A stretch of DNA of 29,446 nucleotides from an uncultured Bacillota bacterium (GTDB taxonomy: Bacteria; Bacillota; Dehalobacteriia; UBA4068), in assembly GCA_934427095.1 (NCBI GenBank), contig CAKRYM010000002.1, positions 1-29,446 on the forward strand, given 5' to 3'. The notes beneath the pieces are model-generated. The model was not told the DNA's origin and ran no database searches. It worked only from the letters and a program-made list of their open reading frames with translations. Both the position numbers and the translations under genes were made by a program. This document shows, piece after piece, positions 14,370-22,686 of the stretch; position 1 is the first letter of the stretch; each line of letters opens with the position of its first letter.

Positions 14370-15011
14370 ATGACGAAAACCCGTTACATTTGTACATGCT
14401 GCGGCCGGGGGTTTGACCGTCCCCTTTGCCACAGGGAAGAAAGAGGCGTTTGTTTTGGCAGCCCAGCCTGGGAAAACACAGTAGGCTGCCCATATTGCGG
14501 CGGGGGCTTTCAGCGAAGCGCCCCCAGAAAAGGAGGGAAAGAAATGCCCGCAATAAACTGGCGCAAAGGCGCAAAGGAAGTGCTGTACCTCTACCCGGAG
14601 ACCTGCCGTCTTTTACGCAGGCAGGAAAATGACATTTTACTGGGTAGCAAAAATTATCCGGATCAGCGATATCGCCGAGGTGGTTTGGTAGACAGTACCG
14701 GTACCAAGGCCATACTCCTGCAAAAGGAGGAAATCCTCCGCCTTACCCAGGAGAAACGCGCAGTCGAGGCTTTGCTGGAGTTTTTGGACAGCGACCGCCG
14801 TATTGATCAGCTGCGCCGGGAGCTACTGATGATGGTCTATCTGCGAGACAGGGTAAGCCTCATTCACGCGGCCATTGCCCTAGAAGTCAGCGACCGCACT
14901 GCCAAACGCTGGAATGACCAGCTGCTGCGCTTTGTGGCCCTAGAAATGGGCTGGCTGGAGCTGAAGGATCTTTACGCCCCAGGACGTTTTTCTCCCCATT
15001 TTCTGCCTTAG
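14370..15011 (+). CDS. Zinc-ribbon protein fused to a phage-type transcriptional regulator
   Basis: A 213-residue protein with two parts. Residues 6-48 form a zinc ribbon (C8-x2-C11 and C40-x2-C43, with FGSPAWENTVGCPYCGGGF), like small phage proteins that precede late-gene regulators. Residues 59-213 resemble ArpU/RinA-type or sigma-like phage regulators: a helical region and a helix-turn-helix at VSLIHAAIALEVSDRTAKRW. AAAGGAGG precedes the ATG at 14370. A second strong site, AAAGGAGG, lies inside the gene in front of an in-frame ATG at 14544, so the second part (155 residues) may also be made alone. This suggests two former genes joined by loss of a stop codon. A LexA-like box in the promoter fits a prophage origin. 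No other phage genes adjoin. Family assignment is by recall and tentative. Confidence 0.65.
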   Translation: MTKTRYICTCCGRGFDRPLCHREERGVCFGSPAWENTVGCPYCGGGFQRSAPRKGGKEMPAINWRKGAKEVLYLYPETCRLLRRQENDILLGSKNYPDQRYRRGGLVDSTGTKAILLQKEEILRLTQEKRAVEALLEFLDSDRRIDQLRRELLMMVYLRDRVSLIHAAIALEVSDRTAKRWNDQLLRFVALEMGWLELKDLYAPGRFSPHFLP

Positions 15012-15042
15012 GCTTTCTGCTGAACCACACCTAGGCCAAGGA

Positions 15043-15071
15043 TTGCCCTTATCCCCAGAAAATGCTATAAT
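15043..15071 (+). promoter_or_regulatory. radA promoter
   Basis: TTGCCC, a 17-bp spacer and TATAAT with an extended -10 TG, ending about 50 bases before the radA ATG. Confidence 0.75.
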
Positions 15072-15122
15072 CAAGCCAAGAAACATCAGCAAAGTAGCCC
15101 AAGCCTGGGGAAAGGAAAGCGC

Positions 15123-16478
15123 ATGAAAGCAAAAACCGTTTTCTTCTGCACTGCCTGCGGGGGAGAAAGCGTCCGTTGGATGGGGAAATGCCCCCATTGT
15201 GGGGAATGGAACACCCTGGTGGAAGAAAAAATACAGACCGACAAAGCCCCAAAACAAGAGGGAAGGGTGAACCTGCCCCTAAGCAAAGCCCAGCCCATTG
15301 AAAAGGTAAGCAGCGAAGTGTTAAACCGCTGGGAAACGCTCATCCCCGAATTCGACACGGTGCTAGGTGGCGGCTTAACCCCAGGTAGCAGCGTGCTCTT
15401 AGGCGGGGAACCGGGCATCGGCAAATCCACCCTTTTGTTACAAACCGCCAAGAACATGACCCGCTATGGCCGGGTGTTGTATCTCAGCGGGGAAGAAAGC
15501 GCCCAGCAAATCAAAGGCCGGGCTGAACGCTTGAACGCTGTGGCGGAGGACCTCTGGCTGCTGGCTCAAACGGATCTCACCGCTGCCTTGGAGGAGGCCC
15601 AGGAAATCCAGCCTAATCTCCTCATTGTTGACAGCGTACAGGCGGTCTTTTGCCCGGAACTGGAAGCAGCCCCGGGCAGCGTGTCCCAAGTCAGGGCAGT
15701 GGCCGCGGCAGCCATTGCCTTTGCTCGCGCCAGCGGGGCCACAGTGCTATTGATTGGCCATGTGACCAAGGAAGGGCAACTGGCGGGGCCAAGGGTCTTG
15801 GAACATATGGTGGATACGGTACTCCATTTCGAAGGGGAGCGTTACAATGCCTTCCGCCTGCTCAGGGCAGTGAAAAACCGCTTCGGCTCCACCAATGAGG
15901 TGGGGGTCTTTGAAATGGGGGCCAAGGGCTTAACCGGGCTTACTTCCCCCTCCGCCTATTTTTTGGGGGAGCGGCACATAAACGCCCCCGGTTCCGCTGT
16001 CTGCTGCGTGCTCCAAGGCACCAGGCCTTTGCTTTTGGAGGTGCAGGCGTTAATCAGCAAAAGCAGCTTTGCCAATCCGCGCCGGCAAGCCACGGGCTTT
16101 GATTATAACCGGCTGGTGATGCTTTCTGCGGTGCTGGAACGGAAACTGGGCTTAGCCCTGCAAGACAAGGATATTTTCCTGAACGTAGCCGGCGGCATGC
16201 GCCTGGACGACCCTGGGGCGGATTTGGCCGTAGCTGCGGCTTGCGTCAGCTCCCTCTTAGACAAGGAAGTAGAAAAGGGCGTGCTGCTCCTAGGGGAAGT
16301 GGGACTCTTAGGGGAATTACGCCATGTGTCCCAATTGGAGCGGCGTTTAAAAGAAGGAGCGTCCTTTGGCTTTAGCGCAGCCATTACGCCCCCAGGGGAA
16401 AAGACGGAAAAAAGCCCCATCCGGCGCTTAATGGCTAAGGATTTGCCCACAGCCTTGACCTTGCTAGGCTTGGTGTAG
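15123..16478 (+). CDS. radA: DNA repair protein RadA
   Basis: A 451-residue RecA-like helicase that helps process branched recombination intermediates. In order: N-terminal zinc finger (C9, C12, C23, C26; FFCTACGGESVRWMGKCPHC), the Walker A motif GEPGIGKST at 95-103, LLIVDSVQAV (Walker B), the RadA-specific KNRFGSTNEVGVFEM, and a C-terminal Lon-protease-like domain ending with the conserved LGEVGLLGELR region. Length is normal. The ribosome binding site GGAAAGGA lies about 6 bases before the ATG. It has its own promoter and a strong terminator, so it appears monocistronic. It often neighbours clp or disA genes in Bacillota, which are not present here. Confidence 0.96.
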   Translation: MKAKTVFFCTACGGESVRWMGKCPHCGEWNTLVEEKIQTDKAPKQEGRVNLPLSKAQPIEKVSSEVLNRWETLIPEFDTVLGGGLTPGSSVLLGGEPGIGKSTLLLQTAKNMTRYGRVLYLSGEESAQQIKGRAERLNAVAEDLWLLAQTDLTAALEEAQEIQPNLLIVDSVQAVFCPELEAAPGSVSQVRAVAAAAIAFARASGATVLLIGHVTKEGQLAGPRVLEHMVDTVLHFEGERYNAFRLLRAVKNRFGSTNEVGVFEMGAKGLTGLTSPSAYFLGERHINAPGSAVCCVLQGTRPLLLEVQALISKSSFANPRRQATGFDYNRLVMLSAVLERKLGLALQDKDIFLNVAGGMRLDDPGADLAVAAACVSSLLDKEVEKGVLLLGEVGLLGELRHVSQLERRLKEGASFGFSAAITPPGEKTEKSPIRRLMAKDLPTALTLLGLV

Positions 16479-16506
16479 ACCTGGAGATTTTCCCAAGCAA
16501 GAAAGA

Positions 16507-16545
16507 ACCCCCCGTATCCTTTAATACGGGGGGATTTTTCTTTTT
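16507..16545 (+). terminator. radA terminator
   Basis: CCCCCCGTAT / ATACGGGGGG stem followed by ATTTTTCTTTTT. Confidence 0.92.
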
Positions 16546-16553
16546 GCTTAGGG

Positions 16554-16582
16554 TTGTATAACCTTTGTTTTTGCAGTACAAT
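16554..16582 (+). promoter_or_regulatory. Promoter of the GltD-like pseudogene
   Basis: TTGTAT (16554-16559), 17 bp, TACAAT (16577-16582), about 72 bases ahead of the ATG. The promoter looks intact although the gene is broken. Confidence 0.7.
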
Positions 16583-16654
16583 AACCGTGAAATACAAGCC
16601 CAGCTCTGTTTCCTTTGTTCAAGGTCCTATCCTATTTTCAAAAGGAGAAACACG

Positions 16655-17621
16655 ATGGCGCAACATGTTCTAGACGAAGCAACCCGTTGTCTCAACTGCA
16701 AGGACCCCCAATGTCAAAAGGGTTGTCCTATTCACACGCCCATTCCCCAGGTGATACAATCCATGCTCAAAGGCCACCTGGACGATGCGGGACGTATGTT
16801 GTTCGAAAACAACCCGCTTACCACGGTGTGTAGCCTGGTGTGTAACCATGAAAAACAGTGTGAAGGCCACTGTGTGCTAGGGAAAAAGGGCGCACCGGTG
16901 CATTTTTCCACCATTGAACATTATATTTCCAGCACCTATGCTTCTAAAATGGTCAAAGGCCCCGCTCCCTCCAACAGATTGCCCGTGGCCATTATCGGCT
17001 CCGGCCCCGCAGGTCTTACCATCGCGGTTCTTTTGGCCAACAAGGGGTATCCCGTGACCATTTTCGAAAGAAAGGACAAAATTGGCGGGGAAATGCGTTA
17101 TGGTATTCCCGAATTCCGCCTGCCCAAAAGCATTCTGGATGATTTTGAATACCGTCATCTGCTGCTAAAGGGGATTAAGGTGCGGCCCAACACCACCATC
17201 GGCGGGCAACTGAGCTTAGACGAGCTGTTCCGGGACGGCTACAAAGCCGTCTTTATCGGCGCCGGCAACACCGCCATGGACGTGGCCCGTACCGCCATGC
17301 GTAAGGGGGTCAGGGAAATCCAGTGTTTCTCCCGGGACAAAGGGGTGGCGGCTTCTCAGCATGAATTCCAATACGCCATTTTAGAAGGGGTGTAATTCGT
17401 ATATCAAAAGACGCCAGTGGAGATCCTGGACGAGGGCGTGGTCTTTGCGGACCTGGTCACGGATGCCGAGGGTAATCGCCACCAGGCCCGGGGTCTTTGC
17501 CTCCGGGGATGTGGTCTTAGGCGCCCGCACTGTGGTGGAGGCAGTCGCTTATTCCAAGGTTGTGGCAGAAGCCATGGATCGCTATTTACAGAACTTACCC
17601 AAAGAAAAAACTGAGGCCTAA
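16655..17621 (+). pseudogene. Glutamate synthase small subunit-like NAD(P) oxidoreductase, degraded
   Basis: The ATG at 16655 follows AAAGGAG. The intact front contains the N-terminal cysteine-rich domain (RCLNCKDPQCQKGCPIHTPI, then CSLVCNHEKQCEGHC) and the FAD-binding motif IIGSGPAGL, like GltD and related electron-bifurcating subunits. Three lesions follow. AVFIG joins directly to AGNTAMDVA, losing about 45 residues including much of the second nucleotide-binding entry. A TAA at 17393-17395 replaces a lysine codon in EGVKF. About 70 residues are missing near 17485, where the frame changes; the last exon-like piece, GVFASGDVVLGARTVVEAVAYSKVVAEAMDRYLQ, is readable only in the other frame, to a stop at 17621. 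A truncated 246-residue product could be made but lacks essential parts. Confidence 0.9.
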
Positions 17622-17623
17622 AG

Positions 17624-17660
17624 CAAACCCCCGTGCCAAACAGCACGGGGGTTGTTCTTT
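17624..17660. terminator. Bidirectional terminator between the GltD-like remnant and the DUF1292 gene
   Basis: AACCCCCGTGC / GCACGGGGGTT stem with a six-base loop, followed by GTTCTTT on the plus strand. Convergent genes lie on both sides. Confidence 0.85.
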
Positions 17661-17677
17661 ATGGGTAAGGGCTTCGG

Positions 17678-17956
17678 TTAAACCACTTCAAAATCGTCGC
17701 CGTAAGCTTCCTGCAAAGCGGCGATGAACTTTTCTTCTAAGATGTCCAAGAGGCTATCCTCCGTCACCTCATCCATTTCGCCGTTTTCTTTCACTTCCAT
17801 AATGATGGTGGCGCCGCCTGCCTCCTCATCCTCTTCCGGTAGGGTGTTCAAGGCCACATAGGTATGGCCCTGATAGGTCAAATGATGGAGGTATTCCGCC
17901 TCCTGCTCGCTACCGTCCGCATAGCTTAGGGTATATATTCCGTTGGTGAGATCCAT
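17678..17956 (-). CDS. DUF1292 family protein
   Basis: A small acidic protein (92 residues) of a family common in Bacillota with no established function. It begins with a beta-rich part (NGIYTLSYADGSEQEAEYLHH), then the family core TYVALNTLPEE with an acidic cluster, and a helical end that is rich in Asp and Glu. I prefer the ATG at 17956 because AAGGAGG lies 9 bases upstream; the ATG at 17962 would be only 3 bases from it. It is the last gene of the dnaX-ybaB-recR cluster, 17-24 bases after recR, so is probably cotranscribed. Confidence 0.8.
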   Translation of the reverse strand: MDLTNGIYTLSYADGSEQEAEYLHHLTYQGHTYVALNTLPEEDEEAGGATIIMEVKENGEMDEVTEDSLLDILEEKFIAALQEAYGDDFEVV

Positions 17957-17979
17957 GCCCATCCACCTCCTTTTCGCCT

Positions 17980-18582
17980 TTACAAGGGTCTGCGGCCGGA
18001 AAAGGCCATATCCAAGGTAGCTTCGTCCACAAAGGCCAAAGCCCCGCCCACGGGCATACCATGGGCCAAGCGGGTAATGGTTAAGCCTTCCCGGCGAAAT
18101 TTCTGCGCCAAAAACTGGGCCGTGGCCTCCCCCTCAATGGTGGGGTTGGTGGCCATAATCAGCTCCTTCACCTGACCGGATTGCAAACGTTTGCCCAAGG
18201 AAGTAAGGCGCAATTGCTCCGGCCCCATGCCGTCCATGGGGGAAATCACGCCCCCTAACACATGGTACAATCCATGATAAGAGCCGCTTCTTTCCATGCT
18301 GATTAAATCGGACACTTGTTCGACCACGCAAAGCATACTCTGCTCCCGTTTGCTGTCTTGGCAGATAGCGCAGGTTTCCTGATCTGTCAAATTCCCGCAA
18401 ATGGGGCAGGGGTGAACCTTTTCCCCCGCTTCCAGAATGGCTTGGGCCAGGATTTGGCAATCGGCTTTTCCCTGGCTTAACAGGTGAAAGGCCAGACGCT
18501 GGGCAGCTTTCCTCCCCACGCCGGGCAAATGGGATAATTCGCTAATGAGGCGGTTTAAGGCCTCGGGAAATACATAAGCCAT
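17980..18582 (-). CDS. recR: Recombination mediator RecR
   Basis: A 200-residue protein that acts with RecO/RecF in loading RecA at gaps. N-terminal helix-hairpin-helix (LPGVGRKAAQRLAFHLL), the C4 zinc finger (C59, C62, C71, C74; CPICGNLTDQETCAIC), and a Toprim domain (LCVVEQVSDLISMERSG, then ATNPTIEGEATAQFLA), ending with the Walker-B-like GMPVGGALAFVDEATL. Start is 3 bases after the ybaB stop; no strong ribosome site is seen, so translation is likely coupled to ybaB. The order dnaX-ybaB-recR is conserved across bacteria. Confidence 0.97.
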   Translation of the reverse strand: MAYVFPEALNRLISELSHLPGVGRKAAQRLAFHLLSQGKADCQILAQAILEAGEKVHPCPICGNLTDQETCAICQDSKREQSMLCVVEQVSDLISMERSGSYHGLYHVLGGVISPMDGMGPEQLRLTSLGKRLQSGQVKELIMATNPTIEGEATAQFLAQKFRREGLTITRLAHGMPVGGALAFVDEATLDMAFSGRRPL

Positions 18583-18585
18583 GGC

Positions 18586-18900
18586 TTAGAATAACCCAGG
18601 GATATTCATGCCATTGGTGAAGCGGCCCATTTTTTCCTGGGACAGGGCCTGGGCCTGGCCAAAGGCATCCTGCAAAGCGGCGAGAATCAAATCCTCCAAC
18701 ATTTCCTTTTCTTCTGGGTCAATGACTTCCGGGTCGATTTGTATGCCCAGGATTTGGCTGGTGCCGGAAACCGTCACCTTGACCATACCGCCGCCGCTCA
18801 TGCCGGTGAGCTCAGCCTGGGCCAGCTCTTCTTGGGCTTGCTGCATTTGGCGCTGCATTTTCTGTGCCTGTCTCATCAAGTTCTGCATATTCATGCCCAT
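18586..18900 (-). CDS. YbaB/EbfC nucleoid-associated protein
   Basis: A 104-residue DNA-binding protein that forms a tweezers-like dimer. The N-terminal Met/Gln-rich helix (NMQNLMRQAQKMQRQMQQAQEELAQAEL) is followed by the GGGMVKVTVSG sheet and DPEVIDPEEKEMLEDLILAALQDA, the family's most conserved part. I place the start at 18900 since GGAGG lies 8 bases upstream; an upstream in-frame ATG at 18918 has no such site. Middle gene of the dnaX-recR cluster. Confidence 0.95.
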   Translation of the reverse strand: MGMNMQNLMRQAQKMQRQMQQAQEELAQAELTGMSGGGMVKVTVSGTSQILGIQIDPEVIDPEEKEMLEDLILAALQDAFGQAQALSQEKMGRFTNGMNIPGLF

Positions 18901-18989
18901 AGGATTTTCCTCCGTCAATGGTTAATGGGTTGATTTTCTTTCGAATAACATTCTGCTTTCAGGGGCCATTTCCCTGTTGCAGAAGGGCC

Positions 18990-20591
18990 TTAGTCAAAAA
19001 AACTTTCCTGTTCCGGTTGAAAAGGCTCTTCCTGTTCTTCCTTCTGGGCCTCTTTCTGTTCCGACGCAGGCTCATGATATTCTACCAAGGGCCTTTCCTC
19101 CCCCAAATACACGTCGATTTCCAGCAAGAGGCCAAAGACCTTGCGGATGGCGTCCTGGGTCAGCCGCTGATATTCCCCGCCCCCTTGGAAATGGCGGAGG
19201 AAAAGGCTTTCCGCCGGGGGCAAATCCAACTGCAATTTGCGGCCCACTAAAGCCCGGGGAATCATGTCCCGCAGGATTTCCGCTAAACCGGGGCTCATTT
19301 CCTCCCCTTGGCCAATGACTTCCGGCCATTTTTCCTGTATGGCTTGCAAGCTTATGCTAGTGGGCAAAGGCTGGGCCGCCTGCTCCGCTACGGTCCGGGC
19401 TGAATTGGCCGGTTGCGCAGGCTGAGCCGCTTGCTTGGGTTGCGCAGGTGGAGCCGGTTTACTTGCCGGGGCAGCGGGTTTCATGGGAGCTTCCTGTTTC
19501 ATGGGGGCTGCCTGTTTCATGGGGGCAGGGGAGGGTGTTTCCCCTTCCCTTATGCAGGCTCTGAACAAAGCCAGCTCCAGGCTGATCCGGGGAGAAATGG
19601 CGTAGCGCATCCGCTGATCCGTATCAGACAAGGCGGCAAGGAGCGCCAAATAAACCTGGGCCGGCTGCTGGGCCCATTGGGGTAATTTCTCCTGATTTAA
19701 GACAGCCAATAGGCAATCCCGTATGGTTTCCTGTAAGCTAGCCAAGGCCTGGCGCAAATCCTTGCCCTGGCTGCTGATTTCCTCCACCCGGGCCAAGGCC
19801 TGGGCCGGCTGCTGGGCCAAAAGATCCCTGAGCAGGCCATGGGTAAAGGTCTTGTCCACCACGCCTAAGATTTCCGTCACCGTTTCTACGGTCACTTTCC
19901 CTCCGCTGACGCCGGAACATTGATCCAATAAGCTCACGGCGTCCCGCATTCCCCCTTCCGCCTTTTTGGCGATGAGGGTAGCGGCTTCTTCTGTCAGGGA
20001 AAAGCCTTCTTTGGCGGCGATAGCCAACAAATGCTGTTGAATCAATTTCGGGCTGATGCGGCGAAAATCAAAACGCTGGCAGCGGCTTAACACCGTTAAA
20101 GGCAATTTATGAGGCTCTGTGGTGGCCAGAATGAAAATCACATGCTCAGGCGGCTCCTCCAAGGTTTTCAGCAGAGCGTTAAAGGCCTCCTTGGTCAGCA
20201 TATGGACTTCGTCGATGATATAGATTTTCCGTTTTTCCTGAGCTGGGGCAAAATTCACCTTTTCCCGTAAATCGCGGATTTCGTCAATGCCCCGGTTGGA
20301 AGCGCCGTCGATTTCCAACACATCCATACTTTCCCCCTGCAAAGCCCGTTGGCAAGCAGCGCAGGTATTACAAGGCTCTCCCTCTGCTGTAGGGGAAAGG
20401 CAATTCACCGCTCGGGCCAAAATCCGGGCAGCGGAGGTTTTCCCCGTGCCCCTGGGGCCGCAGAACAAATAAGCATGGGAGATAGCGCCCCGGCGTACCG
20501 CTGCGGAGAGAATTTTGCCCACATGGGTTTCTCCCACCAGGGCGTCAAAGGTTTGCGGACGGTAACGACGGTATAAAGCAGTATAAGTCAT
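18990..20591 (-). CDS. dnaX: DNA polymerase III gamma/tau subunit
   Basis: A 533-residue clamp-loader ATPase. Residues 45-52 are Walker A (GPRGTGKT), the zinc module uses C64, C74, C77 and C80, and DEVHML (127-132) is Walker B; TTEPHKLPLTVLSRCQRFDF holds the sensor region. From about residue 355 there is a Pro/Ala/Lys/Gln-rich linker with repeated APMKQ-type units, then a C-terminal tau-like domain (IQEKWPEVIGQ and following) and a Glu-rich tail. I see no A-rich slippery site in the linker, so there is no evidence for the short gamma form made by frameshifting in Escherichia coli. Start ATG has a modest site (AAAAGGAT). First gene of the cluster. Confidence 0.96.
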   Translation of the reverse strand: MTYTALYRRYRPQTFDALVGETHVGKILSAAVRRGAISHAYLFCGPRGTGKTSAARILARAVNCLSPTAEGEPCNTCAACQRALQGESMDVLEIDGASNRGIDEIRDLREKVNFAPAQEKRKIYIIDEVHMLTKEAFNALLKTLEEPPEHVIFILATTEPHKLPLTVLSRCQRFDFRRISPKLIQQHLLAIAAKEGFSLTEEAATLIAKKAEGGMRDAVSLLDQCSGVSGGKVTVETVTEILGVVDKTFTHGLLRDLLAQQPAQALARVEEISSQGKDLRQALASLQETIRDCLLAVLNQEKLPQWAQQPAQVYLALLAALSDTDQRMRYAISPRISLELALFRACIREGETPSPAPMKQAAPMKQEAPMKPAAPASKPAPPAQPKQAAQPAQPANSARTVAEQAAQPLPTSISLQAIQEKWPEVIGQGEEMSPGLAEILRDMIPRALVGRKLQLDLPPAESLFLRHFQGGGEYQRLTQDAIRKVFGLLLEIDVYLGEERPLVEYHEPASEQKEAQKEEQEEPFQPEQESFFD

Positions 20592-20618
20592 AAGCAGGCA
20601 TCCTTTTCCTTAATCAAC

Positions 20619-20627
20619 AATATAACA
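20619..20627 (-). promoter_or_regulatory. Possible extended -10 promoter of dnaX
   Basis: On the minus strand TGTTATATT is an extended -10 element about 30 bases from the dnaX start; the -35 region is weak. Confidence 0.4.
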
Positions 20628-20760
20628 TTCGCCTTTTCCCGGCAAAACCCTTTCCTTTTCTGGCCAAGGCCTTTCTTGGTCAGGGGTCTTTCTTGGCCGG
20701 GGATTTTCTCTTGGCCCACCTTTTTCTCTTGTCCTACCTATTTCCCTTAAGCACAAAATA

Positions 20761-20769
20761 TGCTATACT
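20761..20769 (+). promoter_or_regulatory. Extended -10 promoter of the SsnA-like gene
   Basis: TGCTATACT gives TG plus a near-consensus -10. No good -35 is seen. The ATG of the gene follows about 70 bases later. Confidence 0.5.
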
Positions 20770-20837
20770 GAGGCTAATCAACCAAAACGCCCTGCTGCGG
20801 GGTTTTCCTTTGCCTTGCGCAGGAAAGGAGGGCAAGC

Positions 20838-22160
20838 ATGTACCTCTTGACAAATGGCCGGGTTTTGACCATGGATGAGCATAATACCGTATATGCCAAT
20901 GGTGCCGTGGCTTGGCAGGACGGCATTATCCGTGCGGTTGGCGGCATGCGGGAGCTTTCCGCCCTTTACCCCAAAGCCCAAACCTTGGACGCCAAGGGAG
21001 GGCTGGTGCTGCCTGGCTTTATTGATATGCATTGTCATAGCTGGCTTTCCTTGCTCAAAGGCTATCCTTTTTCCCGTCCGCCGGTGGATTATCCGGATTT
21101 GGTGCGGAATTTCTATTGGCAAGGGGAAAAAAAGCTCACCCCAGCGGATATTCGCCAAGGGGCCAGAAGCACGGCCATTGACTGTATTCGCCACGGGGTT
21201 ACCACCATTTTCGACCATCATCCCTGCGGCAGTATACTGGGGGGCGTTTTGGATTTGCTGGCTTTGGAATATTTAGGGGCTGGCATACGCTTTTGCCTGG
21301 CTTTGGAGGTTTCCGACCGTAACGGCGAAGCAAAAGCCAGAATCGCCATTCGAGAAAACGGCCGCTTTGCCCGTTTAGCGAAAAAGAATCATACCGGCCG
21401 GGTCCAAGCCATTTTGGGTCTGGGCTCCTCTTGGGATTTGTCCAATGCCACCCTGTTAGCCGCAGTGGAGGAGCGGGGCCAAGACTTAGGCTTGCACCTC
21501 CATTTAAGGGAAACCAGGGAGGAACAGGCCGCCTGCCTCCGTTATCATGGGGCTAGCGTAGGGGAACGCCTGGACAAATTAGGGGTATTCCGTCAAGATA
21601 CCCTGGCCGTGGGCTGTTCTTATTTGTCCGAAAAGGAGCTTTCTTTGCTCAAGCAAAAGGGCGTGGGGGTGGTCCATACCCCGGCCTTGAATATGGAATT
21701 CGCCATGCCCCCGGCCCCAGTGAGCAGTATGCTCATGCAGGGGATTACCGTGGGCTTAGGCAGCAATGGCTTAAGCCAGGATATGCTGGCCTTAAGCCAA
21801 ACAGCCGCCCTCTTGCAGCATTTTGTTACCCAAGACCCGGGGGTAAAAGGCGCCGCAGGTTTACTCTTTAAGGGGAATCCCCGTCTGGCCAACCGCTATT
21901 TCCCCCTACCGTTAGGGGTGCTAAAACCCGGGGCCGCTGCGGATTTGGTGGTCTGCGCAGAAACCCCCTTACAGCCCATGGGCCACGGCGATGTCTTAGA
22001 AATGCTCCGCTGGGGGGTGACCAGCGGTTCCGTCCGGCATACCATTGCCGCAGGGAAAATCCTCATGCAAGACGGGGAATTGACCGGCTTTGACCAAAAG
22101 GAGGAAGCCCAGGAAAGCCGCGCCCAGGTACAACGCTTTTGGCGGCGGCTGGAGATGTAA
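20838..22160 (+). CDS. SsnA-like amidohydrolase with altered metal site
   Basis: A 440-residue member of the amidohydrolase superfamily, closest by recall to SsnA-type aminohydrolases (GVTTIFDHHPCGSI, ALEVSDRNGE, NPRLANRYFPLPLGVLKPGAAADLVV). These normally deaminate or hydrolyse ring compounds with one bound metal. The first metal motif is intact (H65-x-H67 in FIDMHCH), and so is HLHLRE (H220-E225). But the third ligand position, usually AGHC, reads AVGC (Gly259), and the catalytic aspartate in GTDG reads GSNG (Asn310). A further His in the GLHAS segment is Gly. It may be inactive, metal-free, or adapted to another role. AAAGGAGGGC precedes the ATG. An MmcQ-like gene follows 17 bases later. 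The reading frame is complete and undamaged. Confidence 0.8.
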   Translation: MYLLTNGRVLTMDEHNTVYANGAVAWQDGIIRAVGGMRELSALYPKAQTLDAKGGLVLPGFIDMHCHSWLSLLKGYPFSRPPVDYPDLVRNFYWQGEKKLTPADIRQGARSTAIDCIRHGVTTIFDHHPCGSILGGVLDLLALEYLGAGIRFCLALEVSDRNGEAKARIAIRENGRFARLAKKNHTGRVQAILGLGSSWDLSNATLLAAVEERGQDLGLHLHLRETREEQAACLRYHGASVGERLDKLGVFRQDTLAVGCSYLSEKELSLLKQKGVGVVHTPALNMEFAMPPAPVSSMLMQGITVGLGSNGLSQDMLALSQTAALLQHFVTQDPGVKGAAGLLFKGNPRLANRYFPLPLGVLKPGAAADLVVCAETPLQPMGHGDVLEMLRWGVTSGSVRHTIAAGKILMQDGELTGFDQKEEAQESRAQVQRFWRRLEM

Positions 22161-22177
22161 GGAGAAGCGGAAACATC

Positions 22178-22582
22178 ATGGAAAGAAAAGCCACCAGAAA
22201 AACCATCTTGGCCTATGCTCTTAAGGCCTACGGTACAGAGCCCGATTACCCCTGGGCAGAGGACAACACCTCTGCGGTGCTGCGCCGTGGGGAGGACAAA
22301 AAATGGTACGGCTTGATCATGACCATACCCTGGCAAACCTTAGGTGTGCCCAAAGCAGGGGTTACGGATATCCTCAACCTAAAGCTAGACCCGGAGCTGA
22401 TTCTCCTGCTCTTAGAGGAAAAGGGCTATTTCCCCGCCTATCATATGAACAAAACCCATTGGCTTACCCTGCTTTTAGACGGCTCCCTGTCCTTGGCAGA
22501 GGTTAGCCGTTGGCTGGACTTAAGCTATCATTTGGCTGCCAAACGGAAAAGCCGCCCCGCCCCAATCCCGGAAGAAGCATAA
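22178..22582 (+). CDS. MmcQ/YjbR-family protein
   Basis: A 134-residue protein of the MmcQ/YjbR family, which has a DNA-binding-like CyaY fold; roles are poorly defined. Recognisable parts are AEDNTSAVLRRGEDKKWYGLIM, LNLKLDPELILLL, FPAYHMNKTHWLTLLLDGSLSLAEV and the final SYHLAAKR, which match the family's conserved segments. The ATG at 22178 is preceded by AAGGAG at some distance; in-frame codons upstream overlap the end of the SsnA-like gene, and that overlap is unlikely to be the real start. It lies 17 bases after the SsnA-like gene and has its own terminator downstream, so the two form an operon. Confidence 0.82.
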   Translation: MERKATRKTILAYALKAYGTEPDYPWAEDNTSAVLRRGEDKKWYGLIMTIPWQTLGVPKAGVTDILNLKLDPELILLLLEEKGYFPAYHMNKTHWLTLLLDGSLSLAEVSRWLDLSYHLAAKRKSRPAPIPEEA

Positions 22583-22618
22583 AACACCCCCGTCCTTACG
22601 GACGGGGGTTTCTCTTTA
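22583..22618 (+). terminator. Terminator of the SsnA-MmcQ unit
   Basis: ACCCCCGTCC / GGACGGGGGT stem with TTAC loop, then TTCTCTTT. Confidence 0.88.
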
Positions 22619-22686
22619 CAAAACACGTTTACCTGGGCTTATACTTAGGCAAACCCACGGGTATACCTGGGGGAAAGCAAGGAAAT

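Noticed and set aside
19430..19530. Repeated APMKQ-type units in dnaX, considered as an inserted repeat or frameshift region
   Set aside because: A variable Pro/Ala/Lys/Gln linker is normal for this protein, and no A-rich slippery sequence is present.
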